A stretch of 64,000 nucleotides of DNA from Marinisporobacter balticus. Lineage in GTDB: Bacteria; Bacillota; Clostridia; Peptostreptococcales; Thermotaleaceae. Both the position numbers and the translations under genes were made by a program. Below are positions 1 to 9,043 of this stretch, one piece after another. Each line of letters opens with the position of its first letter. Position 1 is the stretch's first letter. The stretch covers positions 62,001 to 126,000 of the forward strand of contig NZ_SLWV01000003.1 of assembly GCF_004345705.1 (NCBI RefSeq), written 5' to 3'. Under the pieces are notes generated by a model. The model saw only the letters and a list, made by a program, of their open reading frames with translations. It did no database searches and was not told the DNA's origin.

Positions 1-290
1 TAACAGGAAAACAAAGAAGTTATTTAAGAGGATTAGCAAACAATATAAAGCCAATCACACAAATTGGGAAAAGCGGCATAACTGAAAGTTTTATTAAACA
101 ATTAGATGATGCCCTTGAAGCACGAGAACTCATTAAGATACATGTACTTGAAAACAGTCTTCTTGACACGAAAAAAACAGCCAATGAAGTGGCGAAGAAA
201 ACAAGAGCTGAATTTATTCAGGCCATTGGCAATAAATTCGTTATATATAGAAAATCTAAAGAAAATCCCAAAATAGAAATACCCAGATAA
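1..290 (+). CDS. yhbY: YhbY-family RNA-binding protein (CRM domain), 5' end cut by window
   Basis: The reading frame is open from the first base (codons in frame from base 3) to TAA at 288-290 and gives about 96 residues beginning LTGKQRSYLRGLANNIKPI, so only the start codon and at most one or two residues are missing. The sequence carries the CRM-domain hallmarks: the basic start, the loop IGKSGI and the C-terminal GNKFVIYR. Family members bind the 50S ribosomal precursor and act in ribosome assembly. In Firmicutes it normally lies between obg and nadD, and nadD follows here, which supports the call. A hairpin terminator follows directly. Confidence 0.9.
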   Translation, partial: TGKQRSYLRGLANNIKPITQIGKSGITESFIKQLDDALEARELIKIHVLENSLLDTKKTANEVAKKTRAEFIQAIGNKFVIYRKSKENPKIEIPR

Positions 291-302
291 TCCATATATA
301 TA

Positions 303-330
303 AAAAATCGAGTATTTGCTCGATTTTTTG
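303..330 (+). terminator. Rho-independent terminator after yhbY
   Basis: A 10-bp stem (AAAATCGAG paired with CTCGATTTT, loop TATTTG) followed by a T-run, 12 bases after the yhbY stop. Confidence 0.85.
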
Positions 331-372
331 CATATATGGTATTTCATTGCATATGAAATAACTTGATTGTTA

Positions 373-400
373 TTGTCAAAATTTGATAATCATATATAAT
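373..400 (+). promoter_or_regulatory. Probable sigma-A promoter for the nadD operon
   Basis: TTGTCA at 373-378 and a perfect TATAAT at 395-400 with a 16-base spacer, about 50 bases before the nadD start and after the yhbY terminator. Confidence 0.55.
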
Positions 401-458
401 ATAGTTACGAAATAAACAATAAATATTATTTTTATGTGACATTTTGGAGGGAATGAAC

Positions 459-1109
459 ATGTCGATTACAAGTCCGTTAGATCTAAGCAATAAATCAAGT
501 AAAGTATCAAAGGTAGGCGTTATGGGGGGAACATTTGACCCCATTCATTATGGGCATTTGGTTATTGCAGAACAAATTCGATGTGAATATGAGCTTGAAA
601 AAGTAATTTTCATTCCTGCAGGAATACCACCGCACAAATCAAATGTGCGTGTAACAGATAGGAAAGATAGGTATTTGATGACACTTTTAGCTACCATTAC
701 AAACCCCTATTTTGAGGTATCTAGAATTGAACTAGATAGTAATGAAATTTCTTATACAATTCATACAATCCAAAAACTGAAAAAGATTTATGGGAAAGAT
801 ACAGAATTACATTTTATTACAGGTGCAGATGCAATCTGTGAACTAGATACATGGAAAGACGTGGAAAACCTTTCCAAATTATGTACATTCATAGCAGCTA
901 CAAGACCAGGTCTTGAAAATTCACAAGTTGATGAAAAAATTGAAACATTAAAATGGAAATACAATACATCTATTAAAAAGATCAAGCTACCTGCGTTAGC
1001 TATATCTTCAACAGACATAAGAAACAGAATAAGGGAAGGCCAATCTGTAAAATATTTATTACCCGAGCCTGTAGAATATTATATACACAAGAATAACGTG
1101 TATGTGTAA
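459..1109 (+). CDS. nadD: Nicotinate-nucleotide adenylyltransferase
   Basis: NadD transfers AMP from ATP to nicotinic acid mononucleotide, making deamido-NAD in the cytoplasm. The 216-residue protein has the nucleotidyltransferase signature GGTFDPIHYGHL near residue 25 and the C-terminal ISSTDIRNRIREG motif (ISSTxIR) typical of the family. Upstream in-frame TTG (444) and ATG (453) codons exist, but the GGAGG at 446-450 is 8 bases from ATG 459 and only 2 from ATG 453, so 459 is chosen. It begins a run with yqeK, the LCP gene and rsfS, the usual Firmicutes order. Confidence 0.95.
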   Translation: MSITSPLDLSNKSSKVSKVGVMGGTFDPIHYGHLVIAEQIRCEYELEKVIFIPAGIPPHKSNVRVTDRKDRYLMTLLATITNPYFEVSRIELDSNEISYTIHTIQKLKKIYGKDTELHFITGADAICELDTWKDVENLSKLCTFIAATRPGLENSQVDEKIETLKWKYNTSIKKIKLPALAISSTDIRNRIREGQSVKYLLPEPVEYYIHKNNVYV

Positions 1110-1122
1110 AGAGGTGTAAGTA

Positions 1123-1689
1123 TTGCTGCATATAGAAAAAATGAAAGAGATTTTAAAAGATCGATTGACTGAAAAAAGATATATACATTCTTTAGGTGTA
1201 CAAGAATCTGCTATAAAACTTGCAAAAATTTATAATGTATCTATTGAAAAGGCAAGTATAGCAGCATTAGTCCATGACTGTGCAAAAGATCTAAGTGAAG
1301 ATATGTTATTGAATTATGCAAAGCAGTTTGATATACTAGTGGATAGTGTGGAAAGTCATCAAATAGGATTATTACATGGGTGTGTTGGAGCTGAACTTGT
1401 AAAAATAGAATTTGGTATTGAAGATAGTGAAATTATAAACGCAATTCGTTTTCATACAACAGGGAAAGAAAATATGACGATCCTTGAGAAAATTATCTAT
1501 TTGGCAGATTATATTGAACCAAATAGAAGTTTTAATGGTGTAGACCAGTTAAGGAAAACAGCTTTATCCAATTTAGATAAAGCTGTTATAATGGCTTTTG
1601 ACAAAACGATCAATTATGTAATACAAAAAGGTGAATTACTGCATCCAACTACGATTGTTGCAAGAAATTTTCTGCTATTACAGACATAA
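1123..1689 (+). CDS. yqeK: YqeK, HD-domain symmetrical Ap4A hydrolase
   Basis: A 188-residue HD-superfamily metal-dependent phosphohydrolase. The motif HDCAKDL around residue 51 and the preceding His in RYIHSLGV give the metal ligands; a later HTTGKENM and the LADYIEPNR segment match the YqeK family. YqeK proteins hydrolyse diadenosine tetraphosphate to two ADP. The start is TTG at 1123 with GAGGTG at 1111-1116. It is 13 bases after nadD and probably co-transcribed with it. Confidence 0.9.
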   Translation: MLHIEKMKEILKDRLTEKRYIHSLGVQESAIKLAKIYNVSIEKASIAALVHDCAKDLSEDMLLNYAKQFDILVDSVESHQIGLLHGCVGAELVKIEFGIEDSEIINAIRFHTTGKENMTILEKIIYLADYIEPNRSFNGVDQLRKTALSNLDKAVIMAFDKTINYVIQKGELLHPTTIVARNFLLLQT

Positions 1690-1708
1690 TGATTTTTATA
1701 GGAGTGAG

Positions 1709-2929
1709 ATGATGAAAAAATTTTTAAAAGTGCTAGCTATAGCATTTGCTTGTTTTGCTATTGTTATGACTACTGGAATGTATATATTTTTGAATAGCTT
1801 AGGTAAGGCAGATCCGTTACAATCAGGTAGTGAAGATCCGTTACCACAAAAAAAAGAAAGAGTGAATGTATTAGTTGTAGGGGTAGATGCAAAAGATGAT
1901 AAGAGCGCTAAAACGGCTAGAACTGATACAATGATGCTAGCAACTTTTGATCCTAATACAAAAAAAGTAGATGTTATTTCTATTCCAAGAGATACAAGGG
2001 TGGTTATTAGAAATCGCAAGGGAAAAGATAAAATCAATGCTGCCCATGTATACGGTGGAATGGATCTTTCTATGAAAGCTGTAAAGGACTTATTAGGAAT
2101 ACCTGTTCATTATTATATAAAAGTCAATTATTCAGGTGTAGCAAAAATTGTTGACGATGTGGGTGGGGTTGAGGTGAATGTTCCTAAGGATATGAAATAT
2201 TACGATCCTAAAGCAGATCCACCACTTAAAATAAATCTTAAAAAAGGCGTACAAGTATTAGATAGCAACAAAGCAATGCAATTTTTGAGATTTAGAAAAG
2301 GATATGCAAACCAAGACTTAGGAAGAATTAACGCACAACATGATTTTCTTACAGCATTATCAGATAAACTGTTATCGCCAAAGACCATTGTAAAGTTGCC
2401 TAAACTTGTAAAGACATTTAGTACTTACGTAGATACAAATATACCAATTTCTACCATGACGTCGTATGCCCTTCAAGCGAAGGATATAAAAATACAAGAT
2501 ATTCACATGATTACAATTCCAGGGGAGCCTAAATTAGTGAATGCATTATGGTATTATATACCAGATACGGAAAAATTAAAAAGCATTATAAAAGAAATAT
2601 TTGATGGTACTTATATGAATTCAAATCCTTCTACCAATAAAGAAAATATGAAAGAGAAAGCTACTGTAGAAGTTTTAAATGGTTCTAATATAAAAGGATT
2701 GGCTACGGAAGTAGCCAATCAGTTAAAAGAAAAGGGCTATAATGTTGTAAATATTAGTAATGTACAAGGCATTAAATATGGCCAAACTCATATATATGAT
2801 AGAGGGAATAAAGAAGAAGATGCGAAGAAAATTGCCGACTGGCTAGGCATAAAAGAAATAGAAAAAGATATCAATACAGAAATCAATACAGATATCACCA
2901 TAATCGTTGGAAGCGATATGAAAAAATAA
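1709..2929 (+). CDS. LCP (LytR-CpsA-Psr) family cell-wall polymer ligase with LytR_C domain
   Basis: This 406-residue membrane-anchored enzyme is predicted to attach anionic polymers or capsule to peptidoglycan from undecaprenyl-phosphate donors. An N-terminal membrane segment (about residues 5-25) precedes the LCP domain with the conserved stretches ARTDTMMLATF, SIPRDTRV and LGRINAQHDF; the Arg and Asp residues bind the lipid pyrophosphate in this family. The last 90 residues form a LytR_C domain (VEVLNGSNIKGLA). AGGAG at 1700-1704 serves adjacent ATG codons at 1709 and 1712; either may be used. It sits between yqeK and rsfS, a common clostridial order. Confidence 0.9.
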   Translation: MMKKFLKVLAIAFACFAIVMTTGMYIFLNSLGKADPLQSGSEDPLPQKKERVNVLVVGVDAKDDKSAKTARTDTMMLATFDPNTKKVDVISIPRDTRVVIRNRKGKDKINAAHVYGGMDLSMKAVKDLLGIPVHYYIKVNYSGVAKIVDDVGGVEVNVPKDMKYYDPKADPPLKINLKKGVQVLDSNKAMQFLRFRKGYANQDLGRINAQHDFLTALSDKLLSPKTIVKLPKLVKTFSTYVDTNIPISTMTSYALQAKDIKIQDIHMITIPGEPKLVNALWYYIPDTEKLKSIIKEIFDGTYMNSNPSTNKENMKEKATVEVLNGSNIKGLATEVANQLKEKGYNVVNISNVQGIKYGQTHIYDRGNKEEDAKKIADWLGIKEIEKDINTEINTDITIIVGSDMKK

Positions 2930-2943
2930 TCAGGAGGGAATAT

Positions 2944-3297
2944 ATGACCAAAACATCCAGAGAAATTGCGCTGAAGATTGCAAAAAGTATAGATGATAAA
3001 AAAGGGCAAGATATTCAAATATTAGATATTAAAAATATTTCAAATTTTGCAGACTATTTTGTGATTGCCCATGGAACATCCACAAGACAAACGAAAGCGA
3101 TGGCGGATGAGATTGAAGAGAAAATGAAAAAAGAAGATATTTTAATAGGCCACAAAGAGGGGTATGTCAGTGGCAGTTGGGTGTTGTTAGATTATATAAA
3201 TGTAGTTGTACACCTTTTTATAGAAGAAGAAAGAAATTTTTATAATATAGAAAGAGTATGGAAAGATGCAACTCATGTAAATATTGACAATCTCTAA
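2944..3297 (+). CDS. rsfS: Ribosome silencing factor RsfS
   Basis: A 117-residue DUF143/RsfS protein, which binds uL14 and blocks subunit joining when nutrients are short. Family features are ISNFADYFVIAHGTS, the GHKEGYVSGSWVLLDY core and VVHLFIEEERNFYNIERVW near the C-terminus. AGGAGG precedes the ATG and the gene follows the LCP gene by 14 bases, so it is the last gene of the nadD run. The leuS T-box leader begins soon after it. Confidence 0.95.
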   Translation: MTKTSREIALKIAKSIDDKKGQDIQILDIKNISNFADYFVIAHGTSTRQTKAMADEIEEKMKKEDILIGHKEGYVSGSWVLLDYINVVVHLFIEEERNFYNIERVWKDATHVNIDNL

Positions 3298-3349
3298 AAA
3301 AGCATTTATAATAGTTATAAAATTCTAAGAAATGCTAAAAATAAATATA

Positions 3350-3560
3350 AAATTGAGAAGTAGTAGTGAGCAGATCTTTTTCAGAGAGTCGATGGGTGGT
3401 GTGAATTGACAAAGCATGCTTGTGAACTTGTCTCGCATAGGATATGGCTGGTTACCTTTAAAAAACCAATAAAGAGGACAGTGTATGTCAATTAGGGTGG
3501 TACCGCGGGGAATTCCTCGTCCCTATTAGGGGACTAGAATTTTTCAAGGTACTATTTTGT
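3350..3560 (+). promoter_or_regulatory. T-box riboswitch leader of leuS
   Basis: The leader contains the near-invariant T-box AGGGTGGTACCGCGG at 3494-3508, an AGAGAG bulge element and the GGTGGTGTGAA apical segment of Stem I upstream. A terminator stem follows (arms around ATTCCTCGTCCC and GGGGACTAGAAT, about 3510-3541) with a T-run. Uncharged tRNA-Leu should stabilise the antiterminator and allow leuS expression. The specifier codon is not certain by eye; CTT at 3427 and CTC at 3432 are both leucine candidates. Confidence 0.9.
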
Positions 3561-3606
3561 TACAAAAAAATATTTTGAATTTTATAATATACAGGAGGTT
3601 ACATAT

Positions 3607-6072
3607 ATGGCGAAATATGATTTTAGTACAATTGAGACAAAATGGCAAAAGCGATGGGAAGAAGATAAAATATTTCAAACAATTGAAGATGAAAAGGAAA
3701 AATACTACGTGCTAGAAATGTTTCCATATCCATCAGGAAAGCTTCATATGGGACATGTAAGAAACTATTCTATTGGAGATGTTATTGCTAGATTTAAGAA
3801 AATGAAAGGATATAATGTATTACATCCAATGGGGTGGGATTCTTTTGGATTACCTGCTGAAAACGCAGCGATAAAGCATGGCATTCATCCAAACAAATGG
3901 ACGTGGGAAAATATCGAGGAGATGAGAGAGCAATTAAAACAATTAGGGATTAGTTATGATTGGGATCGAGAAGTGGCCACTTGCCATCCAGACTATTATA
4001 AATGGACGCAATGGATTTTTTTACAACTTTATAAAAATGGATTAGCCTATAAGAAAAATTATGCTGTAAACTGGTGTCCTTCTTGTGAAACAGTGCTAGC
4101 AAATGAACAAGTAGTTGGAGGATATTGTGAACGTTGCGACAGTGTAGTAGGAAAAAAAGAGTTGGATCAATGGTATTTCAAAATTACAGACTATGCAGAT
4201 AAATTATTAGAAGATATTGAAATGCTAGAAGGTTGGCCAGAAAAAGTTAAAATTATGCAAAAGAACTGGATAGGAAAAAGTGTAGGCGCAGAAGTTGAAT
4301 TTAAGATTGAGAATACAGATAAAGTATTAAATGTATTTACAACAAGACCAGACACAATTTATGGCGTAACATATATGGTACTTGCACCAGAACATCCTTA
4401 TGTAACGGAACTTACATTAGGAAGTGAATATGAACAGAAGGTATTAGATTTTAAAAATAAGTTACAGCATCTTTCTGAAATTGAAAGAACGGCTACAAAT
4501 GTAGAAAAAGAAGGGCTTTTTACAGGGAGATATGCAATTAACCCTTTAAATGATAAAAAAATTCCAATCTATATTGCAAACTATGTACTAATGGACTATG
4601 GTACAGGTGCGATTATGGCAGTACCTGCCCATGATGAAAGAGACTTTGATTTTGCTAAAAAGTATAATATTGAAATTATTCCTGTGATTAAGCCAAAGGA
4701 TGATCGTGTGGATGTAAATCATTTAACTGAGGCCTATACAAATGAAGGGGTTATGGTAAACTCTGAAAGATTTGATGGATTAGATAGCAAAGAAGCACTT
4801 GTTCAAATGTCTGACTATCTTGGAGAAGAAGGTTTAGGGAAGAAAACAATAAACTTTAGATTAAGAGACTGGCTTATTTCAAGACAAAGATATTGGGGAA
4901 CACCTATACCAATTGTTTATTGTGACAAGTGTGGGACTGTACCCGTTCCAGAGGATGAATTACCTTTAAAATTACCAACAGATGTAGTGTTCTCAGGAAA
5001 AGGGGAATCGCCCCTTACAACGAGTGAAGCATTTATGCATACCACATGTCCAAAATGTGGAGGAACTGCAAGACGTGAAACAGATACAATGGACACTTTT
5101 GTAGATTCTTCATGGTATTTCCTAAGATATGCAGATCCAACCAATAAAGAAAAGGTATTTGATTTTGATAAGGCGAAATATTGGATGGATGTAGATCAAT
5201 ATATTGGTGGCGTGGAACATGCTATACTACACTTGCTTTATGCCAGATTCTTCACAAAAGTATTGCATGAATTAGGGCATTGTCCTGTTACTGAACCATT
5301 TAAAAATCTCCTTACACAAGGAATGGTATTAAAAGATGGAACGAAGATGTCAAAATCAAAAGGAAATGTAGTAAGTCCAGCTGAAATTATTGAAAAATAT
5401 GGTGCAGATACGGCTAGAATATTTATCTTATTTGCAGCACCTCCTGAGAGAGATCTTGAATGGAGTGACACAGCAGTAGAAGGCTGTTATAGATTCTTAA
5501 ATAGAGTATGGAGAGTCATTGATGAATGTAAAGATTTTGTTCGTGATGCTAAAGCAAAAGACGCTCAGACAAAAGAAGATAAACAGTTAAAGTATATGAC
5601 ACATACGACGATCAGGAAATTAACAGAAGATGTTGAAGGTCGTTTTAACTTTAATACAGCCATTAGTGCCATTATGGAGCTTGTAAATGAAATCTATAAG
5701 TATAAAGAATTAGGAGACGATTGCAATAAGGATCTATTAAAAGAAGCATTAGAGACGGTCATTGTGCTATTAGCTCCTTTTGCACCACATATTACAGAAG
5801 AACTATGGCACAATATGGGCTATAGTGAAAGTGTTCACAATAAGATGTGGCCAACGTATGACAAAGCTGCTATTGTTAAGGATGAAGTGCAAGTAGTTAT
5901 ACAAATTAATGGGAAAGTGAAAGATAAAATTGAAGTTTCAGCATCAACAAATAAAAATGAATTAGAAAAAGAGGCACTTTCTAATCCTAAAATTATTGCT
6001 ATGATAGAAGGAAAACAAATCATTAAGGTGATTGTGGTACCTAAAAAATTAGTAAATATCGTAGTGAAATAA
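3607..6072 (+). CDS. leuS: Leucyl-tRNA synthetase
   Basis: An 821-residue class I aminoacyl-tRNA synthetase that charges tRNA-Leu. The HIGH-type motif is KLHMGHVRN near residue 42 and the KMSKS motif is GTKMSKSKGN near residue 580. The CP1 editing region (TTRPDTIYGVTY, then YGTGAIMAVPAHDERD) is intact, as is the C-terminal anticodon and leucine-specific region ending in QINGKVKDKIEV. Length is normal for bacteria. AGGAGG precedes the ATG, and the T-box leader just upstream supports the leucine assignment. Confidence 0.98.
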   Translation: MAKYDFSTIETKWQKRWEEDKIFQTIEDEKEKYYVLEMFPYPSGKLHMGHVRNYSIGDVIARFKKMKGYNVLHPMGWDSFGLPAENAAIKHGIHPNKWTWENIEEMREQLKQLGISYDWDREVATCHPDYYKWTQWIFLQLYKNGLAYKKNYAVNWCPSCETVLANEQVVGGYCERCDSVVGKKELDQWYFKITDYADKLLEDIEMLEGWPEKVKIMQKNWIGKSVGAEVEFKIENTDKVLNVFTTRPDTIYGVTYMVLAPEHPYVTELTLGSEYEQKVLDFKNKLQHLSEIERTATNVEKEGLFTGRYAINPLNDKKIPIYIANYVLMDYGTGAIMAVPAHDERDFDFAKKYNIEIIPVIKPKDDRVDVNHLTEAYTNEGVMVNSERFDGLDSKEALVQMSDYLGEEGLGKKTINFRLRDWLISRQRYWGTPIPIVYCDKCGTVPVPEDELPLKLPTDVVFSGKGESPLTTSEAFMHTTCPKCGGTARRETDTMDTFVDSSWYFLRYADPTNKEKVFDFDKAKYWMDVDQYIGGVEHAILHLLYARFFTKVLHELGHCPVTEPFKNLLTQGMVLKDGTKMSKSKGNVVSPAEIIEKYGADTARIFILFAAPPERDLEWSDTAVEGCYRFLNRVWRVIDECKDFVRDAKAKDAQTKEDKQLKYMTHTTIRKLTEDVEGRFNFNTAISAIMELVNEIYKYKELGDDCNKDLLKEALETVIVLLAPFAPHITEELWHNMGYSESVHNKMWPTYDKAAIVKDEVQVVIQINGKVKDKIEVSASTNKNELEKEALSNPKIIAMIEGKQIIKVIVVPKKLVNIVVK

Positions 6073-6092
6073 TATAAAGGAGGAGAGATTGC

Positions 6093-6743
6093 ATGGAAAA
6101 ATCCCTACATCCAATATTAAGCGCAATGATTCCTATCGTAGAGGGAATGGCAAAGACTTTTGGTAAAAATTGTGAAGTCGTACTCCATGATCTTCACAAC
6201 TATAAAAGTTCTATCATTGCTATAGAAAATGGTCACGTAACAGGAAGAAGTTTAGGAAGCCCTATGACTGAATCAGGACTTAAAGCCATTCAGAGGGGAA
6301 ATACGAAGGAGAATATTATTAATTATACAGGTAAAACTACGGATGGTAGGATTTTAAAGTCTAGTACCATGTTTATTAAAGACGAAACAGGAGAAGTAAT
6401 TGGTTCATTATGCATTAATTTCGATATGTCAGCACTGATGGTTGCACAAAATGCCATTGGTGAAATGATGCAGACAGAAAATCAGGATAAGGTAGAAAGC
6501 ACGAGCTATTCTGTAAATGTTGTAAATGATGTATTAAGTGATATTGTATCGAATACAATTAATCAATTAGGAAAGCCTATAGCATATATGAATAAGGAAG
6601 AAAAGGTCAGTATTGTAAAAAAACTCAATGATCAAGGAGCCTTCTTAATTAAAGGCGCAATAGATTATGTTGCAAAAGTATTATGTGTATCAAGATATAC
6701 TATTTACAATTATCTTGATGAAATCAAGGTTTATGATAAGTAA
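6093..6743 (+). CDS. YheO-like PAS / helix-turn-helix transcriptional regulator
   Basis: A 216-residue protein with an N-terminal YheO-type PAS domain (HPILSAMIPIVEGMAKTFG, NCEVVLHDL, then GEVIGSLCINFDMS) and a C-terminal helix-turn-helix (VSIVKKLNDQGAFLIKGAI, VAKVLCVSRYTIYNYLDEI). The family includes DauR, a regulator of D-arginine catabolism, but the ligand here is unknown. It lies 20 bases after leuS with its own GGAGGAG site and is probably read from the leuS transcript. The converging aminotransferase gene or distant amino-acid genes are possible targets; that is inference. Confidence 0.8.
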   Translation: MEKSLHPILSAMIPIVEGMAKTFGKNCEVVLHDLHNYKSSIIAIENGHVTGRSLGSPMTESGLKAIQRGNTKENIINYTGKTTDGRILKSSTMFIKDETGEVIGSLCINFDMSALMVAQNAIGEMMQTENQDKVESTSYSVNVVNDVLSDIVSNTINQLGKPIAYMNKEEKVSIVKKLNDQGAFLIKGAIDYVAKVLCVSRYTIYNYLDEIKVYDK

Positions 6744-6857
6744 TCTGTTAATCATGATATAAAGTATATGTGGCTTATTTATATAAAGATTGCTAGGAGA
6801 TATATGATAATAGCTTGATTTGGAAATATGGACACAGAACAAATAACTGAAAATAGT

Positions 6858-6893
6858 AAAAAAATCGTGATAAAATATTATCACGATTTTTTT
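6858..6893. terminator. Bidirectional terminator between converging genes
   Basis: A 14-bp stem AAAAAATCGTGATA/TATCACGATTTTTT with A-run and T-run flanks serves both the YheO-like gene and the leftward aminotransferase gene. Confidence 0.85.
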
Positions 6894-6896
6894 ATC

Positions 6897-7967
6897 TTAT
6901 AAACCTAAGAGTTTATCTATAAGGGACAATAATATTTTTATGTCATCCAATCTTGTTTCTGCCATATGGGCAATTCTAAAGGTCTTTTCTTTTAGATTTC
7001 CATAGCCATTGGAGATGGTATAGCCATGTTCACCTAATTTTTTATTCAAATCAGATACAAGAATATCTCTTGTATTTTTTATAGTTGTCAAAGTATGAGA
7101 AGCATAATTTTCATCTGCAAATAAATCAAATTTTTCTTTTGCCCATGCACGGACATAGTTTGCCATTTCTAAGTGGCGTGTAAATCTATTTCCTAAGCCT
7201 TCTTCTAAAATTTTGTCTAATTGATAATCAAGAGCAAACATATGAGATAAAGAAGGGGTAGATGGATATTGATGATCTTTCTTCTGAATACATTCATACA
7301 TCTCTAATAAATCAAAATATAGCCCTCTATGTGGTACTTGCTTAGCAGCTTCTATTGATTTTTGTGAGATGGAGCAAATCGCCATTCCAGGAGGCAATCC
7401 TAGACATTTTTGGGTTGAAGTAATACAGATATCTACACCCAGTTTATCTACTTCAATCTTTGTTCCACCCATAGAGCTAACCGTATCTAAACAAAAAATA
7501 ACTTCAGGGTATTTTCTTATCACGTCTGAAATGGATTCAATTGGATTCATAATGCCTGTAGAAGTTTCGTTATGGGTAATTGTAATTAAATCATATTGTC
7601 CAGAAGATAAAGCCTCATCTACCATTTGTGGGGTAGTAGGTTGACCCCACTCAGAAGAAAATTTATCAGCTGCTACACCATTAGAGATAGCCATTTTATA
7701 CCATCGATCACCAAAGGCACCGATTGAAAAAACAGCGGCTCTTTTCCTAGTGCAAGAACGCACAGCACCTTCCATAAGACCGCTACCTGAAGAAGTAGAC
7801 AGCATAATTTGATTTTTTGTATACATAACTTGCATTAACTTTTTAGAAATATCTCGTTGTAGATCAGAGGCATCTTTTGTACGGTGACCAATCATGGGGG
7901 TTGCCATTCTTTTGAGCACATCGTCTGGAACATCTACAGGACCTGGGATGAATAATTTTTTATGCAT
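6897..7967 (-). CDS. Class V pyridoxal-phosphate aminotransferase (serine/alanine-glyoxylate type)
   Basis: The 356-residue protein begins KKLFIPGPVDVPDDVLKRM, typical of the alanine-glyoxylate / serine-pyruvate aminotransferase group, and binds PLP at Lys187 in CITSTQKCLGLPPGM, with the cofactor loop STSSGSGLMEGAV near residue 57 and CLDTVSSMGGT near residue 160. The precise substrate pair cannot be read from sequence. An in-frame start 42 bases further upstream exists, but AGGAGAGG lies at the right distance from the ATG at 7967. With sdaAB/AA, a ThrE-type exporter and glyA nearby, a role in serine/glycine interconversion is likely. Confidence 0.8.
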   Translation of the reverse strand: MHKKLFIPGPVDVPDDVLKRMATPMIGHRTKDASDLQRDISKKLMQVMYTKNQIMLSTSSGSGLMEGAVRSCTRKRAAVFSIGAFGDRWYKMAISNGVAADKFSSEWGQPTTPQMVDEALSSGQYDLITITHNETSTGIMNPIESISDVIRKYPEVIFCLDTVSSMGGTKIEVDKLGVDICITSTQKCLGLPPGMAICSISQKSIEAAKQVPHRGLYFDLLEMYECIQKKDHQYPSTPSLSHMFALDYQLDKILEEGLGNRFTRHLEMANYVRAWAKEKFDLFADENYASHTLTTIKNTRDILVSDLNKKLGEHGYTISNGYGNLKEKTFRIAHMAETRLDDIKILLSLIDKLLGL

Positions 7968-8356
7968 AGTATATCCTCTCCTTGATAGTATAAGTAGTCT
8001 AAAATTCATTTTGATAATTGCTAGTTTTATACATTATATATTTTTTCTAATTATAAATCAAATGAGATGGAGGTTTTTTTATGGAAAATATCTTTTTAAA
8101 TAAAAAGAAGCACATCTAATTTATAATCTTCTATGTTTACTATCAACTACATCCATGTCATTTTACTTTAATAATTGAATAAATTCTTTTAAAGTGCTAG
8201 ATTTATATTTATAATTTATATAAAATAAAAACTATGGATATATTAATTATGATGAAGATATGTGTATCCGGTGAACAATATGTTGTATTAGCTTACTGTA
8301 AAGGGTTGAACTTTTGCATTTGTAAATTTTTATGAATAAGATAGGGGAGGGTCAGT
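7968..8356. other. Divergent intergenic region between aminotransferase and sdaAB
   Basis: About 390 very AT-rich bases that must hold the promoters of both divergent genes. I see no clear riboswitch fold, no consensus -35/-10 pair with good spacing and no coding frame with a ribosome site. GGGGAGGG at 8344-8351 is the sdaAB ribosome-binding site. Confidence 0.5.
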
Positions 8357-9028
8357 ATGAAAAACTATAGCGCTTTTGATGTAATAGGGCCTAGAATGAT
8401 TGGACCATCAAGTTCACATACGGCAGGAGCAGCAAGAATAGGAAAGGTAGCAAGGAAAATTTGTGGAGGAGAAATAAAGAATGTAGTTTTTATGCTTCAT
8501 GGATCTTTTGCGAAAACTTATAGAGGTCATGGTACAGACAAGGCGTTGCTTGCTGGAATTTTAGGAATGGAACCAGATGATAAAAATTTAAGAAAATCTA
8601 TGGAAATTGCAAGAAACAAAGGGCTAGATTATCAATTTAGTGAAACAGATTTAGGAGAAGCCCATCCAAATACAGTGAAGATAAAGATGATCAATGAAGA
8701 AGGGAATCAATCTGAAATTATAGGTGCATCTATCGGAGGAGGAAATATAAAAATCACACAAATCAATGGATTAGATGTTGAATTTACCGGAGAGTATCCA
8801 ACATTAATTATTAGACAGATTGATATACCTGGGGTTATTGCCAAAGTTACAAAAATTATGAGTGCGTTTGAAATTAATATTGCTTTTATGCGTGTTTTTA
8901 GACAAAGTAAAGGAAAAGATGCCTTTATGTTTATTGAAACAGATCATCTTGTTCCTAAAGATGTGATAGAAGAGTTAATAGGAATTGGAGAAGAAATTAG
9001 ACAAGTATATTTGATTGAAGCATTATAG
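8357..9028 (+). CDS. sdaAB: L-serine dehydratase, iron-sulfur type, beta subunit
   Basis: The 223-residue beta subunit pairs with the alpha subunit encoded next to deaminate L-serine to pyruvate and ammonia. The N-terminal part shows the SDH beta signature IGPSSSHTAGAARIGK and LHGSFAKTYRGHGTD; the C-terminus is an ACT domain (IRQIDIPGVIAKVTKIMS, then NIAFMRVFR), likely a serine-sensing or structural module. GGGGAGGG precedes the ATG. The alpha gene follows after 15 bases, so the two form an operon. Confidence 0.95.
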   Translation: MKNYSAFDVIGPRMIGPSSSHTAGAARIGKVARKICGGEIKNVVFMLHGSFAKTYRGHGTDKALLAGILGMEPDDKNLRKSMEIARNKGLDYQFSETDLGEAHPNTVKIKMINEEGNQSEIIGASIGGGNIKITQINGLDVEFTGEYPTLIIRQIDIPGVIAKVTKIMSAFEINIAFMRVFRQSKGKDAFMFIETDHLVPKDVIEELIGIGEEIRQVYLIEAL

Positions 9029-9043
9029 AAAAGGAGGAAGAAA

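Noticed and set aside
788..1018. Antisense open frame within nadD
   Set aside because: Shadow of a well-supported gene; no ribosome site and no recognisable protein.
8104..8356. Glycine or other riboswitch before sdaAB
   Set aside because: No conserved aptamer motifs or terminator stem seen; simply AT-rich intergenic DNA.
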